DNA from: a candidate division LCP-89 bacterium
Lineage (GTDB): Bacteria; Electryoneota; B3-LCP
DNA length: 43,828 nucleotides
Assembly: GCA_025774555.1 (NCBI GenBank)
Contig: JALGVT010000023.1
Location: forward strand, 1-43,828
Direction: 5' to 3'
Shown: positions 1 through 8,572 of the stretch, one piece after another
How the letters are laid out: every line of letters begins with the position of its first letter
Position numbering within the stretch: the stretch's first letter is position 1
Notes under the pieces: generated by a model
Database searches by the model: none
What the model was told of the DNA's origin: nothing
The model's input: only the letters and a program-made list of their open reading frames with translations
Position numbers and translations under genes: made by a program

Positions 1-2
1 TA

Positions 3-650
3 GATGGTAAATCGAGCGCTGGAAAAACGGTGGAAAAGCCTGTCGTATCGAAACCCGCTACCTCTAAAATATCCCGGACAAAAGATAAGACGCAGCCGCA
101 GGTAACGCGAACCGAAACAGCGGGGAATCCAGAAATTCCCACCGAGCATAAGGCAGTCGCACACAAATTCGTAGAAGTGCCTGTGGGTGTGACAACGCCT
201 CCATCAGCTGACCCTTTGGTTATCAGCGAACCAAAAGCGACGATATCACCTAAATTGAAAGCTGAGGCAACTGTAATCAAGGCTGACGCTGTTTATGAGC
301 GCGGCATAGTCATGATAAAAGAGCGTGAACTTGTAGGTGCATTGAAAGCTTTTTTCAGCATCACTGAAAAGTATCCGCAATCAAATAAAGTCCCTGCCGC
401 TCATTACTGGATCGGGGAATGTTATTACGCTAAGAAGGAATATTCACGGGCAGTTTCTTCCTTTGAATCTTCACTGGAGTATAAGAATAATCCAAAGCAA
501 GCCGCCGGAATGGTTATGCTGGGAATGAGTTATATGAAACTTGGATTAACAGAAAAAGCGCGCACACAATTTGAGGCGCTGCTGCAAACATTCCCTGATG
601 GCAACTACGCAGAAACCGCAAGAAGAAAACTGGATGAATTAGGCGGATAG
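3..650 (+). CDS. TPR repeat protein, left end cut by the window
   Basis: The reading frame is open to the left edge, so the gene probably begins outside the window; the first in-window start (GTG at 30) has no ribosome binding site in front of it. The N-terminal half is Pro/Lys/Thr/Ala-rich low-complexity linker. The C-terminal ~120 residues form about three tetratricopeptide repeats, with motifs such as YWIGECYYAKKEYSRAVSSF and a final segment on FPDGNYAETARRKLDEL, like the C-terminal TPR domain of YbgF/CpoB and BamD-type proteins. It ends 9 bases before the PilO-like gene, so it is probably cotranscribed with the pilus genes and may act as a pilus assembly or pilotin-like TPR factor. That role is inferred only from position. 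Confidence 0.7.
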   Translation, partial: DGKSSAGKTVEKPVVSKPATSKISRTKDKTQPQVTRTETAGNPEIPTEHKAVAHKFVEVPVGVTTPPSADPLVISEPKATISPKLKAEATVIKADAVYERGIVMIKERELVGALKAFFSITEKYPQSNKVPAAHYWIGECYYAKKEYSRAVSSFESSLEYKNNPKQAAGMVMLGMSYMKLGLTEKARTQFEALLQTFPDGNYAETARRKLDELGG

Positions 651-659
651 GAGGGTTGA

Positions 660-1544
660 ATGTCGCACACATTACGTACTACGCTGCTTTTAGGAGGATT
701 CTGGCTTCTTATCTTCCTGGGCGTGGGTTACCAGGTTCATTTTCGAATGTTGGATCAGGAGAAAGAGTTGCTTATAGAGGAGAGGAATATCCGTGAAGAC
801 CTGGAACTTAAGGAGATTCTGGTCAGCAGTATGGGCGCAATTCAGAATGAATTGGCGGAGATGGAGACAGAATGGGACTCTCGTCACAAGATTATTCCTG
901 CATCCGAAACAGCCCATACAACTTACGAATACCTCGATAATATCGTTCGAAAGAATCGCACCACCTTGAACTTCGACTTCTTAGCAAAAGAGAAACGAGA
1001 TAGCAGCGGCGTTCACTTTTCGGATTATGTCATTACCGGCGAAGCGCGCTTTGCAGACCTGTATAGTTTTATCTGGTACATAGAGCAGCTCCCGAGATAC
1101 CTTCATATTACTTCCATGGAGTTATTTGAAACTAACCTGGATGAAAAACAATCTACAACTTCAAAGCGCTGGGTGAAATTCACAATTAATCTGTCTGCTG
1201 TTTCAGCTGATCGAGAGGGTTTTTCTGAAATTGAGCGGGTGAGTGACATTCAGCCCATTGCGGCCAGCTATGATCCGTTCAGAATCCCGCAGGTCGCAAA
1301 ACAGAAGATTCCGAGAAACAAGCTGGGGCTGGTCAACGTATTCTCATCCACTTTGCGAGCGTTAACTCCGGAACAGGCTTATTTGATCGATCAAAATGGC
1401 GCGTTAAAGGTATTGAATTTAGGAGCTAAAGTATATCTCGGTAAACTGGTGGATATCATACCGGACGAGAACCGTGTGATATTCGATCTGTATGAACTAT
1501 ATCCACCGCGCCGTGTGCCTCTCGTAATAAAGCAAGGTAAATAA
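660..1544 (+). CDS. pilO: Type IV pilus inner-membrane alignment protein, PilO with PilP-like C-terminus
   Basis: 294 residues. A short cytoplasmic N-terminus is followed by one membrane segment (about residues 9-25), a coiled-coil (about 30-75, Glu-rich) and a periplasmic alpha/beta domain, which is the PilO/GspM arrangement. From about residue 205 there is a second module: the DPFRIP motif, then a small beta domain with YLIDQNGALKVLNLG and GKLVDI. This resembles PilP, which links the PilN-PilO platform to the secretin. PilO and PilP therefore appear fused. A GGAGGG Shine-Dalgarno sits just before the ATG. The gene lies between the TPR gene and the secretin gene and should act in the pilus alignment subcomplex. 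A type II secretion role is the main alternative. Confidence 0.72.
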   Translation: MSHTLRTTLLLGGFWLLIFLGVGYQVHFRMLDQEKELLIEERNIREDLELKEILVSSMGAIQNELAEMETEWDSRHKIIPASETAHTTYEYLDNIVRKNRTTLNFDFLAKEKRDSSGVHFSDYVITGEARFADLYSFIWYIEQLPRYLHITSMELFETNLDEKQSTTSKRWVKFTINLSAVSADREGFSEIERVSDIQPIAASYDPFRIPQVAKQKIPRNKLGLVNVFSSTLRALTPEQAYLIDQNGALKVLNLGAKVYLGKLVDIIPDENRVIFDLYELYPPRRVPLVIKQGK

Positions 1545-1571
1545 ATAATTGGCAGAGTTCGAAATATAACT

Positions 1572-2789
1572 GTGGAAATGAAAATGAAATCGATATTCAG
1601 CGGCGTGTTGTTGTGCCTTATAGTGGTTGTAACAACTCAGGCACAGGACCGCCTTCCAAAAGTGTATCATGCTGCTGACGAAATAATTACCTTGTCAGCG
1701 GATATGTCTTTCGAACAGGCATTCCAGATTCTATCTGTAATCTCCCTTAAGAAGGAGGGGAAAACAATCATCGACCCTGCCAAGCGCCAGTCAAGAATAG
1801 ACGTGGTAATAAATAACCTTCCCTGGAAAAAGGCGTTTGAAGTCATCTTGAAAGCACACCGATTGACTTACAAAGAGCATGAGCAGTTTTTTGAAGTAAT
1901 CGGTGAAGCTGAAAAATCCCAGTCGGGAGAAGTCATAATCACTCTAAGCACCCGTGAAGTTCACATTGAGGCTATCTTCTTTGAAGCTGATCGTCGGGCG
2001 TTAGCAGAATCCGGCATTGATTGGTCCTTTTTACGAAGCAGTAACATCTGGGGCGGTTCTTTCGGAGTAAATGGAGCGACACAGGTGTCAGACGAAATTG
2101 TCGATGGGAGTTTCCAATATTCGAAGAACGTCGATGGAACAACTTTCGATTTGAGCGGCATCTTGCGAGCCTTCGAAAGCAAAAACATTGGTAGAGTCTT
2201 AGCGCAACCTGAGATAATCGTTATATCCGGCAAGGAGGGGCGCATTCAGGTTGGTCAGGATTTTTCGATTAAGACTCGTGATTTCGCTGGCAATGTCATC
2301 GATAACTTCTTCTCCACCGGCACTATATTAACGGTCACTCCGGTAGTCTATAGTGAGGATAAAGTCGATTTCATCCACCTGACGTTGAAAGCAGAGCGTT
2401 CGACTGCGGTGCCCGACGTTGTTTCCACCACAATCAATAAATCAGAGGCATCCACAGATGTGATCCTCGTGAATGGCGAGAGCACTTCTATTGGCGGATT
2501 GTACACCAGGGAATTAAGCAAAGTCCGTAAGGGAGTGCCGTACTTGAAAGATTTGCCCTGGTGGGCATTCGGACTGCGCTATGTCTTCGGTTACAACCTC
2601 GAGGATATCTCTGATAAGGAACTGTTAATCGTGCTTCGAGCTACGATTATACCTGATTTGCGGACCCGATTCAATACTGCTCGTCTCAAGGTGGAAGATC
2701 AGTTTAAAGATAATAGAAGCAAATCAATTGACAATTTAGATAAAGTCTGGGAAGAAGGAATCGAGAAGATAGATAAGAATGGCAAATAA
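1572..2789 (+). CDS. pilQ: Secretin, PilQ/GspD family (short form)
   Basis: 405 residues. A signal peptide (about residues 1-24, ending AQA) precedes a secretin N0/STN-like domain (about 35-115, with the DPAKRQSRIDVVINNLPWKKAFEVIL region) and then the secretin core. The core includes EVHIEAIFFEADRRALAESG, a GxxLAQPEIIV strand, and the C-terminal signature with SIGGLYTRE, VRKGVPYLKDLPW and ELLIVLRATIIPDL. It should form the outer-membrane pore of a type IV pilus or a related secretion machine. It is much shorter than typical PilQ proteins (600-700 residues) because AMIN and N1 repeats are missing. The first start is GTG; ATG codons at 1578 and 1584 are alternatives. A rho-independent terminator follows closely, making this the last gene of the operon. 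Confidence 0.82.
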   Translation: MEMKMKSIFSGVLLCLIVVVTTQAQDRLPKVYHAADEIITLSADMSFEQAFQILSVISLKKEGKTIIDPAKRQSRIDVVINNLPWKKAFEVILKAHRLTYKEHEQFFEVIGEAEKSQSGEVIITLSTREVHIEAIFFEADRRALAESGIDWSFLRSSNIWGGSFGVNGATQVSDEIVDGSFQYSKNVDGTTFDLSGILRAFESKNIGRVLAQPEIIVISGKEGRIQVGQDFSIKTRDFAGNVIDNFFSTGTILTVTPVVYSEDKVDFIHLTLKAERSTAVPDVVSTTINKSEASTDVILVNGESTSIGGLYTRELSKVRKGVPYLKDLPWWAFGLRYVFGYNLEDISDKELLIVLRATIIPDLRTRFNTARLKVEDQFKDNRSKSIDNLDKVWEEGIEKIDKNGK

Positions 2790-2808
2790 AAGATAGAATT
2801 GACAAAGA

Positions 2809-2837
2809 AAAACCCGGTATAATACGCCGGGTTTTTT
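2809..2837 (+). terminator. Rho-independent terminator after the secretin gene
   Basis: A 7-bp stem, AACCCGG (2811-2817) pairing with CCGGGTT (2827-2833), is followed by a run of six T. Flanking A and T bases extend the stem. It sits about 20 bases after the secretin stop codon and closes the pilus operon. Confidence 0.85.
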
Positions 2838-2855
2838 ATTGTACTACCATCCATT

Positions 2856-2893
2856 GTCAGGTCACATCCGTCAGCCGACGGACAAGACCTGAC
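2856..2893. repeat. Long interrupted perfect hairpin, REP/MITE-like
   Basis: The palindrome has symmetric architecture: GTCAGGTC (2856-2863), 4-base internal loop, CCGTC (2868-2872), tetraloop AGCC, GACGG (2877-2881), 4-base internal loop, GACCTGAC (2886-2893). Both stems are perfect. It lies between two convergent genes that each already have their own terminator and has no T-tract, so it does not look like a terminator. It may be one copy of a dispersed intergenic repeat; I see no second copy in this window. Confidence 0.55.
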
Positions 2894-2911
2894 TGAAAGA
2901 TCAACAATTCA

Positions 2912-2943
2912 TATAAAAATGCCGGGTGAGATCAGCCCGGCAT
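2912..2943 (-). terminator. Rho-independent terminator of the radical SAM gene
   Basis: An 8-bp stem, ATGCCGGG (2919-2926) with CCCGGCAT (2936-2943), is followed on the minus strand by TTTTATAT. It lies 25 bases beyond the stop codon of the minus-strand radical SAM gene. Confidence 0.82.
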
Positions 2944-2967
2944 TCAGCATTATGGTTTTTGTATGGA

Positions 2968-4425
2968 TTATACGGATGGTTTTATCAGATGTTTAACGAA
3001 GACCTTAAATGCCTTCCGTGTTCTTTTTCGTTCGTCTATATCCCACATTCCCTGCCAGAATTTATACCAGATAAAACTGGGACGCAGATAGAACTTGCGT
3101 CTGGCGTGATCGCACCAACGTATCAGTTCTTCCGGGGTACTGTCTTGCGTGCGGATGATGCAATTATGCAAGCCGTCGGGAGTCAGCCAGTCCTCATATT
3201 TATCGGTGACGAGCATACCGTTCTCTTTCATCCGTTCATATTCAACAGTTCCGGGATAGACCATAAGAGGATAAAACTGAGCGGTGTCCGGTTTTAATTC
3301 GCAAGCCATTTTCAGGGTCTTTTCCATTGTTTTATGGCTCTCACCGGGACCTCCGACAATGAAACAGCCGTGCATATGGATACCAACCTTGCGGGCGTCT
3401 TTTGCGAACCGGTAGTAATCCTCAACTTTCAACCGCTTCCCATAAGCGTCTATGATCTCCTGATTGCCAGTCTCGAAACCCACGCATAAGGCTCGGCAGC
3501 CGGCGGCTTTCATAGCTTTTAAAGTATCGTATGATATGTCAGCGCGGCTGTTGGCGTTCCAGGGAAGTTTGAGACCGCGCTTAATCATTCCTTCGCACAG
3601 TTCGACACAACGTTTTTCATTGATCGTGAAAATATCATCTTCAAAGAAAATGGCGCGTGCGTCGGGGAATTCCTTCTGAATGTACATCAACTCATCCAAC
3701 ACAGCATCGACTGATCTAAGCCGGGTTTTATATCCGGATAAGGTAGCAGTCCAGAGACAGAAAGTGCATCTGTAGGGGCAGCCTCGCCCCGTCAGAATTG
3801 TCACGTTCGGGAAAAGACAATCCGGGTTAAAGTAATCCCAGATATTCAGATGTCTCTTATATACCTCAGATACAAAGGGGAGTTCATCCAGGTCTGAGAT
3901 AAGCGGTCTTGCCGGATTATGCGATATAGCGCCATCAGCGCGGAACGATAGTCCTTCAAGATTGGAAGGATCATCATTATTCTCAAGCGCTTTGGCTAAA
4001 TCCCTTAGAGAATGGTCATACTCGCCGCGCAGTATATAATCAATGCTCTCAGAAAATCCGAAAGTCTCCTCGGTCATTGCGGTGGCGTGCGTACCAACCA
4101 TGACACCTTTTGCTTGAGGGAATTTATTCTTTAATTTATTTAAGACATTTATGTCGTTGTGGATGCTGGGAGTCGAAGTATCCAATACGATCAGTTGTGG
4201 ATTGAATTCTATCGCTTTACGTTCGATTTCCTGATAATCAAATCCCGCTCCGGGCGCGTCATAGAAGCGGACGTCAAATCCCTCTTTTTCCAAGGCGCCG
4301 GTAGCATAAGCCATCCAATACGGATAGTACATTGTGTCTGAACGAGTCACACCGGGGTTACGCTGAGGTCGTGAGAACCGTTTTAAGAACGGCGGATTCA
4401 GCATGAGAACTTTCAGGCGATCCAT
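2968..4425 (-). CDS. B12-binding domain radical SAM protein
   Basis: 485 residues. Residues about 4-150 form a Rossmann-like cobalamin-binding domain (MLNPPF start, TGALEKEGFDVRFYDAP, VMVGTHATAM). The radical SAM cluster motif is C216-PYR-C220-TF-C223, followed by the Elp3-type TIM barrel (FFEDDIFTINEKR, GFETGNQEIIDAYGK). The YYPYWMAYATGALE start recalls HpnJ-like enzymes and other B12-radical SAM enzymes that modify lipids or natural products; the substrate cannot be read from the sequence. GGAG precedes the ATG at good spacing. It lies next to a glycosyltransferase, which would fit a lipid or cell-surface glycan role, but this is inference. Its probable cobalamin need is notable given the B12 uptake locus at 18201-24285. 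Confidence 0.8.
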   Translation of the reverse strand: MDRLKVLMLNPPFLKRFSRPQRNPGVTRSDTMYYPYWMAYATGALEKEGFDVRFYDAPGAGFDYQEIERKAIEFNPQLIVLDTSTPSIHNDINVLNKLKNKFPQAKGVMVGTHATAMTEETFGFSESIDYILRGEYDHSLRDLAKALENNDDPSNLEGLSFRADGAISHNPARPLISDLDELPFVSEVYKRHLNIWDYFNPDCLFPNVTILTGRGCPYRCTFCLWTATLSGYKTRLRSVDAVLDELMYIQKEFPDARAIFFEDDIFTINEKRCVELCEGMIKRGLKLPWNANSRADISYDTLKAMKAAGCRALCVGFETGNQEIIDAYGKRLKVEDYYRFAKDARKVGIHMHGCFIVGGPGESHKTMEKTLKMACELKPDTAQFYPLMVYPGTVEYERMKENGMLVTDKYEDWLTPDGLHNCIIRTQDSTPEELIRWCDHARRKFYLRPSFIWYKFWQGMWDIDERKRTRKAFKVFVKHLIKPSV

Positions 4426-4555
4426 TTATTTTCTCCAGGGATGTTTTTTTTGGTTCTATATAAAATCAAACCGTCATGGAATGATAAAATTGCAACTTAT
4501 TAAGATACAATAAAAAGGCATGTATTATTTGTGATACAGGTCATCAAAATGGGTT

Positions 4556-5611
4556 CTAACTCGTCAATTCACTCATTCGGTTCAATCTTTCTATAACAGC
4601 TTCCGCAGTGAGTTGCTTCATGCAGTTCAGGTGCTCACACCCTTCGAAGATGCTGTTGCAATAACAGGGACTGCAATCCAGACCGGAAGTAATCCACTGG
4701 TTTATTTCCGATTGCGGCAGCAGTGATTTCGGATTAGATGGTCCGAAGATCGCCAGACTCGGTGTTTTAAATGCGACAGCCAGATGCATCACTGATGAAT
4801 CATTGCTGACCAGCATTTTGCTCTGCGCGATCAATCCCGCAGTCTGCCGGAAAGAGGTCTTACCGATCAGATCAATTAAACCTTCAGACGGTTCGGCGGC
4901 AATCTCTTCACCGATCAAAGCTTCCTGCGGGCTGCCGGTCAATACTATCGGTAGTTTCCACTGATCTGAGATTAAATTGCACAGATCAGCGAATTTTTGA
5001 TTACCCCACCGCTTTTCAAAGACGTTCTGTCTCGGGTTGATACCTCCACCGGGAGCTATCATCACATATTCGCCCTCTTTCAGCCGGTGATCGTCAAGGA
5101 TACTCTTCGTCTGTTTTACATCGTCTTCTGAAAGAACAAAATCGAGTGAAAGATCAAATCCCTGCCAACCAGCGAGGCGGGGAATATCGAGATAATTATC
5201 GGCAATGTACCTATCTGTATTCGGTTCCCATTCAGCTTTGGCAGTAAGTAGTGTACCCTGCTTTTTTAACTGAGGATCGAAGAATCCGTATCGCCTTGGT
5301 ATCCGCGCTAAAACCGCTATTAAATGAATCAGTGGATGCGAATGAAAAACATAAGCAACGTTAAAGCGCCGCCTCAGTAGTCTGCCTACCAGTCGCAGAT
5401 AACCCAGCGGCTGCTTGTTTTGAATCCAGGGATCGGGATAGTCTATAATTTCATCAATATACGAATTCTCTTCCAGAGCAACCCTCGACCATAGTCCCAC
5501 CATAACTGCGATGTGGGCATCAGGATGAAGTTCACGAACCGCACGAATTGCGGGCGTTATGAGAATCAGGTCGCCGATTCCCTGATTACGAAGAATTAAA
5601 ACGCGCTCCAG
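4556..5611 (-). CDS. Glycosyltransferase family 9 (heptosyltransferase-like), CTG start
   Basis: The first ATG in frame (5503) would remove the diagnostic N-terminus of the family. Reading upstream in the same frame restores VLILRNQGIGDLILITPAIR, the acceptor-site motif of ADP-heptose:LPS heptosyltransferases. The frame is closed by TAA at 5627-5629, and no ATG, GTG or TTG lies between that stop and the motif. The only sensible start is CTG at 5609-5611, with a GGGAGTG Shine-Dalgarno five bases upstream. The product is then 351 residues, normal for the family. The C-terminal half has the nucleotide-sugar site (VSNDSSVMHLAVAFKTPSLAIFGP) and a Cys-rich end. It probably adds heptose or another sugar to LPS or a glycoprotein. 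Confidence 0.82.
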   Translation of the reverse strand: MERVLILRNQGIGDLILITPAIRAVRELHPDAHIAVMVGLWSRVALEENSYIDEIIDYPDPWIQNKQPLGYLRLVGRLLRRRFNVAYVFHSHPLIHLIAVLARIPRRYGFFDPQLKKQGTLLTAKAEWEPNTDRYIADNYLDIPRLAGWQGFDLSLDFVLSEDDVKQTKSILDDHRLKEGEYVMIAPGGGINPRQNVFEKRWGNQKFADLCNLISDQWKLPIVLTGSPQEALIGEEIAAEPSEGLIDLIGKTSFRQTAGLIAQSKMLVSNDSSVMHLAVAFKTPSLAIFGPSNPKSLLPQSEINQWITSGLDCSPCYCNSIFEGCEHLNCMKQLTAEAVIERLNRMSELTS

Positions 5612-5641
5612 ATGTTCACTCCCACATTACATTATCAATTG

Positions 5642-5670
5642 AATCTAAAACTAATAAAACCCGAAGTCAA
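5642..5670 (-). promoter_or_regulatory. Sigma-70-like promoter of the glycosyltransferase gene
   Basis: On the minus strand, TTGACT is followed after 17 bases by TAGATT. It lies about 30 bases upstream of the CTG codon proposed as the start, which leaves a short leader that can hold the GGGAGTG site. This supports translation from the upstream CTG. Confidence 0.5.
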
Positions 5671-5750
5671 GATAAATCGAAACAAAGACTGCCCAAGGGT
5701 ATGTTCTGACAGTTTTCACGTATTAACTTAACAGTAATATTTTAATTGAC

Positions 5751-7004
5751 TTACCCACCGTTTTTCATTATGTCGAAGAACTCTTTATTTGATTTTGTGC
5801 CGCGCATCTTTTCCAATATAAAGCGCATGGTTTCAATAGTATTGGATTCTCCGAGGAGATTTCTAAGAATCCATATCTTATTCAGGATGTCTTTTTTTAA
5901 GAGCAGTTCTTCTTTTCTGGTGCCAGAGCGGTTGATGTCCATTGCCGGGAAGAGACGGATGTCAGCCATTCTTCGGTCGAGCATCAGCTCCATGTTGCCT
6001 GTTCCTTTAAACTCTTCGAAGATCACTTCATCCATGCGGCTTCCTGTCTCAATTAAAGCCGTTGCTATGATTGTCAGCGATCCGCCTTCTTCTATATTGC
6101 GCGCGGCGCCGAAAAAACGCTTGGGCTCATAGAGAGCCGTGGCATCCATACCGCCCGAAAGAATACGACCGGAATGAGGACTGACGGCATTATGCGCTCG
6201 GGCAAGCCTGGTGATGCTATCTAAGAGTATGACGACGTCATGCTTATATTCTACCAATCTCTTAGCTTTCTCAATAACCATACCCGCGACCTGAATGTGG
6301 CGCTCGGGTTTTTCATCGAAAGTTGAAGCGATGACTTCACCTTCGACAGTGCGTTCCATTTCAGTTACTTCTTCGGGGCGTTCGTCAATTAAGAGGACGA
6401 TGAGCGTGACGTCAGGATGGTTCGTAGCAATTGATTTGGCAATCTTCTGCAACAGAACTGTTTTCCCTGTTCGAGGCGGCGCAACAATCAATCCTCTCTG
6501 CCCTAGACCGATCGGCGTAAAAATATCCATTACCCGCATAGCGAAATCTTTTTGATCATACTCCAGATTAAACTTCGTCAGCGGGAACAGAGGCGTCAGG
6601 TTTTCAAAAATGATTTTTTTACGGGTTTCCTCAGGATTTTCAAAGTTGACCGCCTCAACTTTCAGGAGTGCAAAGAATCTCTCGCTGTCCTTGGGTGGAC
6701 GTATCTGACCCGATACGATGCTGCCTTTGCGCAGCCCGAAACGTTTGATCTGCGATGGTGAAACGTAGATATCATCCTGTCCGGGCAGATAGTTCGAGGC
6801 GTTTGAACGGAGAAATCCATAGCCGTCAGGCAGAATTTCCAATACACCTTTAGCGAATATAAGTCCGTCTTTTTCTGTCTGTTTCTCGAGGATTTTAAAG
6901 ATCAAATCCTGTCGCGGCGCGCTGGTATAGTCTTCGACGGCAAGTTCCTTTGCCACTTGATTCAGTTCCGCGATTTTCATTTCATTGAGTTCTGCAAGGT
7001 CCAT
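5751..7004 (-). CDS. rho: Transcription termination factor Rho
   Basis: I use the ATG at 7004, which has an AAGGTG ribosome binding site at good spacing and gives 417 residues, close to E. coli Rho (419). The frame stays open to a TTG at 7091 with no such site. Domains: N-terminal three-helix domain (about 1-45), cold-shock/OB RNA-binding domain (48-120, DGYGFLRS), then the RecA-type hexameric ATPase with Walker A APPRTGKT (175-182) and the [12 protein letters not shown] region. It ends factor-dependent transcripts as an RNA-translocating hexamer. A sigma-70 promoter and a leader of about 210 bases lie in front. Rho genes are commonly autoregulated through their leaders. Confidence 0.96.
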   Translation of the reverse strand: MDLAELNEMKIAELNQVAKELAVEDYTSAPRQDLIFKILEKQTEKDGLIFAKGVLEILPDGYGFLRSNASNYLPGQDDIYVSPSQIKRFGLRKGSIVSGQIRPPKDSERFFALLKVEAVNFENPEETRKKIIFENLTPLFPLTKFNLEYDQKDFAMRVMDIFTPIGLGQRGLIVAPPRTGKTVLLQKIAKSIATNHPDVTLIVLLIDERPEEVTEMERTVEGEVIASTFDEKPERHIQVAGMVIEKAKRLVEYKHDVVILLDSITRLARAHNAVSPHSGRILSGGMDATALYEPKRFFGAARNIEEGGSLTIIATALIETGSRMDEVIFEEFKGTGNMELMLDRRMADIRLFPAMDINRSGTRKEELLLKKDILNKIWILRNLLGESNTIETMRFILEKMRGTKSNKEFFDIMKNGG

Positions 7005-7222
7005 TATTACACCTTCAGCTAACCTGACAACGTTTTCCCTTATTGGGGAGTTCTCAACATCATGGGGATATTCTGATGCTACCTTATACAATCAACAGAT
7101 TACAGCACCAGCAAATTACAATTTCTTACCAGAAGAATTGTTAACCAAGGGTCAATAGTTTAGGTTGGTAGATCTGTGTTGTTTTGAGGATTTATAGGAA
7201 AGTACGCCCTTATTTATAAACA

Positions 7223-7251
7223 ATATAGCCAATAATATTTACAATGTCAAG
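7223..7251 (-). promoter_or_regulatory. Strong sigma-70-like promoter for rho
   Basis: On the minus strand there is a perfect TTGACA, a 17-base spacer and TATATT. The -35 box overlaps the folC stop codon, so rho has its own promoter and a predicted leader of about 210 bases. Confidence 0.7.
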
Positions 7252-8572
7252 AATATTCTTCAATATTTAAAACTTCTTCTGCCAGATAGTGTGAACCGAC
7301 CAATAATATCAGGTCGTGTTTCCTGGCGATGCCGAGCGCTCTGGTCAGGGCTTCTTTGGCGGATGGCTCAGTTTCCGCTTTCCATCCTATATCGCGGCAC
7401 ATTGTTTTCAACTCCTCTATTGACAAACCTCTGTGTGATGCTAAGGGGACAATATATCCGTAGTCAGTCTTAGCCCGCAATATCTCAAGCATACCAGAGA
7501 CGTCTTTGTCGCGAAGCGCTCCGAAGATGACGATGATTTTCCGAGGTTTCCAAATGTCAGCAACACTGTCAAGCGCCTGGTGGATCGCTGCGGGATTATG
7601 CCCGACATCCAGCAGTACCGTTGGATCCGATCGAATAAGCTGAAGCCTGCCCTTCCAATTAACGCTGGCGATACCCTCTTTCAGTGATTCTTCAGTAATA
7701 CTGGAAAAATGCGCACTCAAAAGTCCAGCGCCAGCTATTGCGACACAGAGGTTATCAACTTGAAAACCTCCGGTCAAAGGCAGGTTAAATTCACGAATTT
7801 CCAGCAGGTTGCCGCCATAATACAGTGTAGCATTCCCGCGTATTCCGTGTTTTGTTATTTCTAAAGAACCTAATTTAACGAGGTCATCGGCTTCATGAAA
7901 GGGCGCGCCTCTTTTGGATGCCTCATCCCGTAATACGTCTCTAACTGCATCTTGTTGGCGAGCAGCCAAGGCGGGAACGTTCTGTCGAAAAATACCGGCT
8001 TTATCTGCGGCGATTTCCTCAAGCGTTGAACCGAGGCGGTCAGTGTGGTCATAATCGATGCAGGTTATAACCGAAAGAATCGGATCAATAATTCCAGTAG
8101 CATCCCAGGTGCCTCCTAACCCAACTTCGATTACAGCCACATCCACAGCGGCGTTCCTGAAACAGTCAAACGCTAAAGCTGTGGCAACCTCAAAAAAGGT
8201 ACAGCGCTGCTCCTGTATAAATGACCAATGCTTTTCCAGAAATTGGAGGACGACTTCGTCGGATACAGGTCTTCCGCAGATATGGATTCTTTCGCTGAAT
8301 TCAAGGATATGCGGCGAGGTATATCGACCGACTTTCAATTTAGCTGCGCGAAGAATCGAATCCAATATTGCGACGACAGTTCCTTTGCCGTTTGTTCCAG
8401 CCACGAGAACGCCGGAGAAGCTCTTTTCAGGATGACCCAGTCTTGCGCAGAAAAGTCTGATATTATCCAGATTAAGAGTCATCCCGTAACGCTGAAGACC
8501 GAAGAAATCATCCCAGTTCGGTGCGGATTTCACGGCTTTATAACGCATTGATTCGGGCGGGCGCTCTTCCAC
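7247..8572 (-). CDS. folC: Folylpolyglutamate synthase / dihydrofolate synthase
   Basis: 441 residues of the Mur ligase superfamily. Motifs are LQRYGMTLNLDNI near the N-terminus, the P-loop VAGTNGKGTV, TSPHILEFSERI, the EVGLGGTWDATG segment, DHTDRLG, and the C-terminal LDVGHNPAA. It adds glutamate to dihydropteroate and/or folates in the cytoplasm. The longest reading starts at GTG 8572, inside the end of murI; an ATG at 8548 gives a more typical N-terminus but has no clear ribosome binding site. The overlap of up to 43 bases with murI suggests translational coupling. The rho promoter overlaps its stop codon. Confidence 0.93.
   Translation of the reverse strand: MEERPPESMRYKAVKSAPNWDDFFGLQRYGMTLNLDNIRLFCARLGHPEKSFSGVLVAGTNGKGTVVAILDSILRAAKLKVGRYTSPHILEFSERIHICGRPVSDEVVLQFLEKHWSFIQEQRCTFFEVATALAFDCFRNAAVDVAVIEVGLGGTWDATGIIDPILSVITCIDYDHTDRLGSTLEEIAADKAGIFRQNVPALAARQQDAVRDVLRDEASKRGAPFHEADDLVKLGSLEITKHGIRGNATLYYGGNLLEIREFNLPLTGGFQVDNLCVAIAGAGLLSAHFSSITEESLKEGIASVNWKGRLQLIRSDPTVLLDVGHNPAAIHQALDSVADIWKPRKIIVIFGALRDKDVSGMLEILRAKTDYGYIVPLASHRGLSIEELKTMCRDIGWKAETEPSAKEALTRALGIARKHDLILLVGSHYLAEEVLNIEEYS

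Noticed and set aside
2926..3297. A 123-residue plus-strand frame opposite the radical SAM gene
   Set aside because: It is antisense to the conserved C-terminus and terminator of that gene and has no recognisable domain.
5503..5503. ATG at 5503 as the glycosyltransferase start
   Set aside because: It would delete the conserved family N-terminus that is encoded in the same frame upstream.
5746..6132. A 128-residue plus-strand frame opposite rho
   Set aside because: It lies wholly antisense to the conserved Rho ATPase domain, which accounts for the sequence.
7005..7091. N-terminal extension of Rho from TTG at 7091
   Set aside because: It has no ribosome binding site, while ATG 7004 has a strong one and gives the normal family length.
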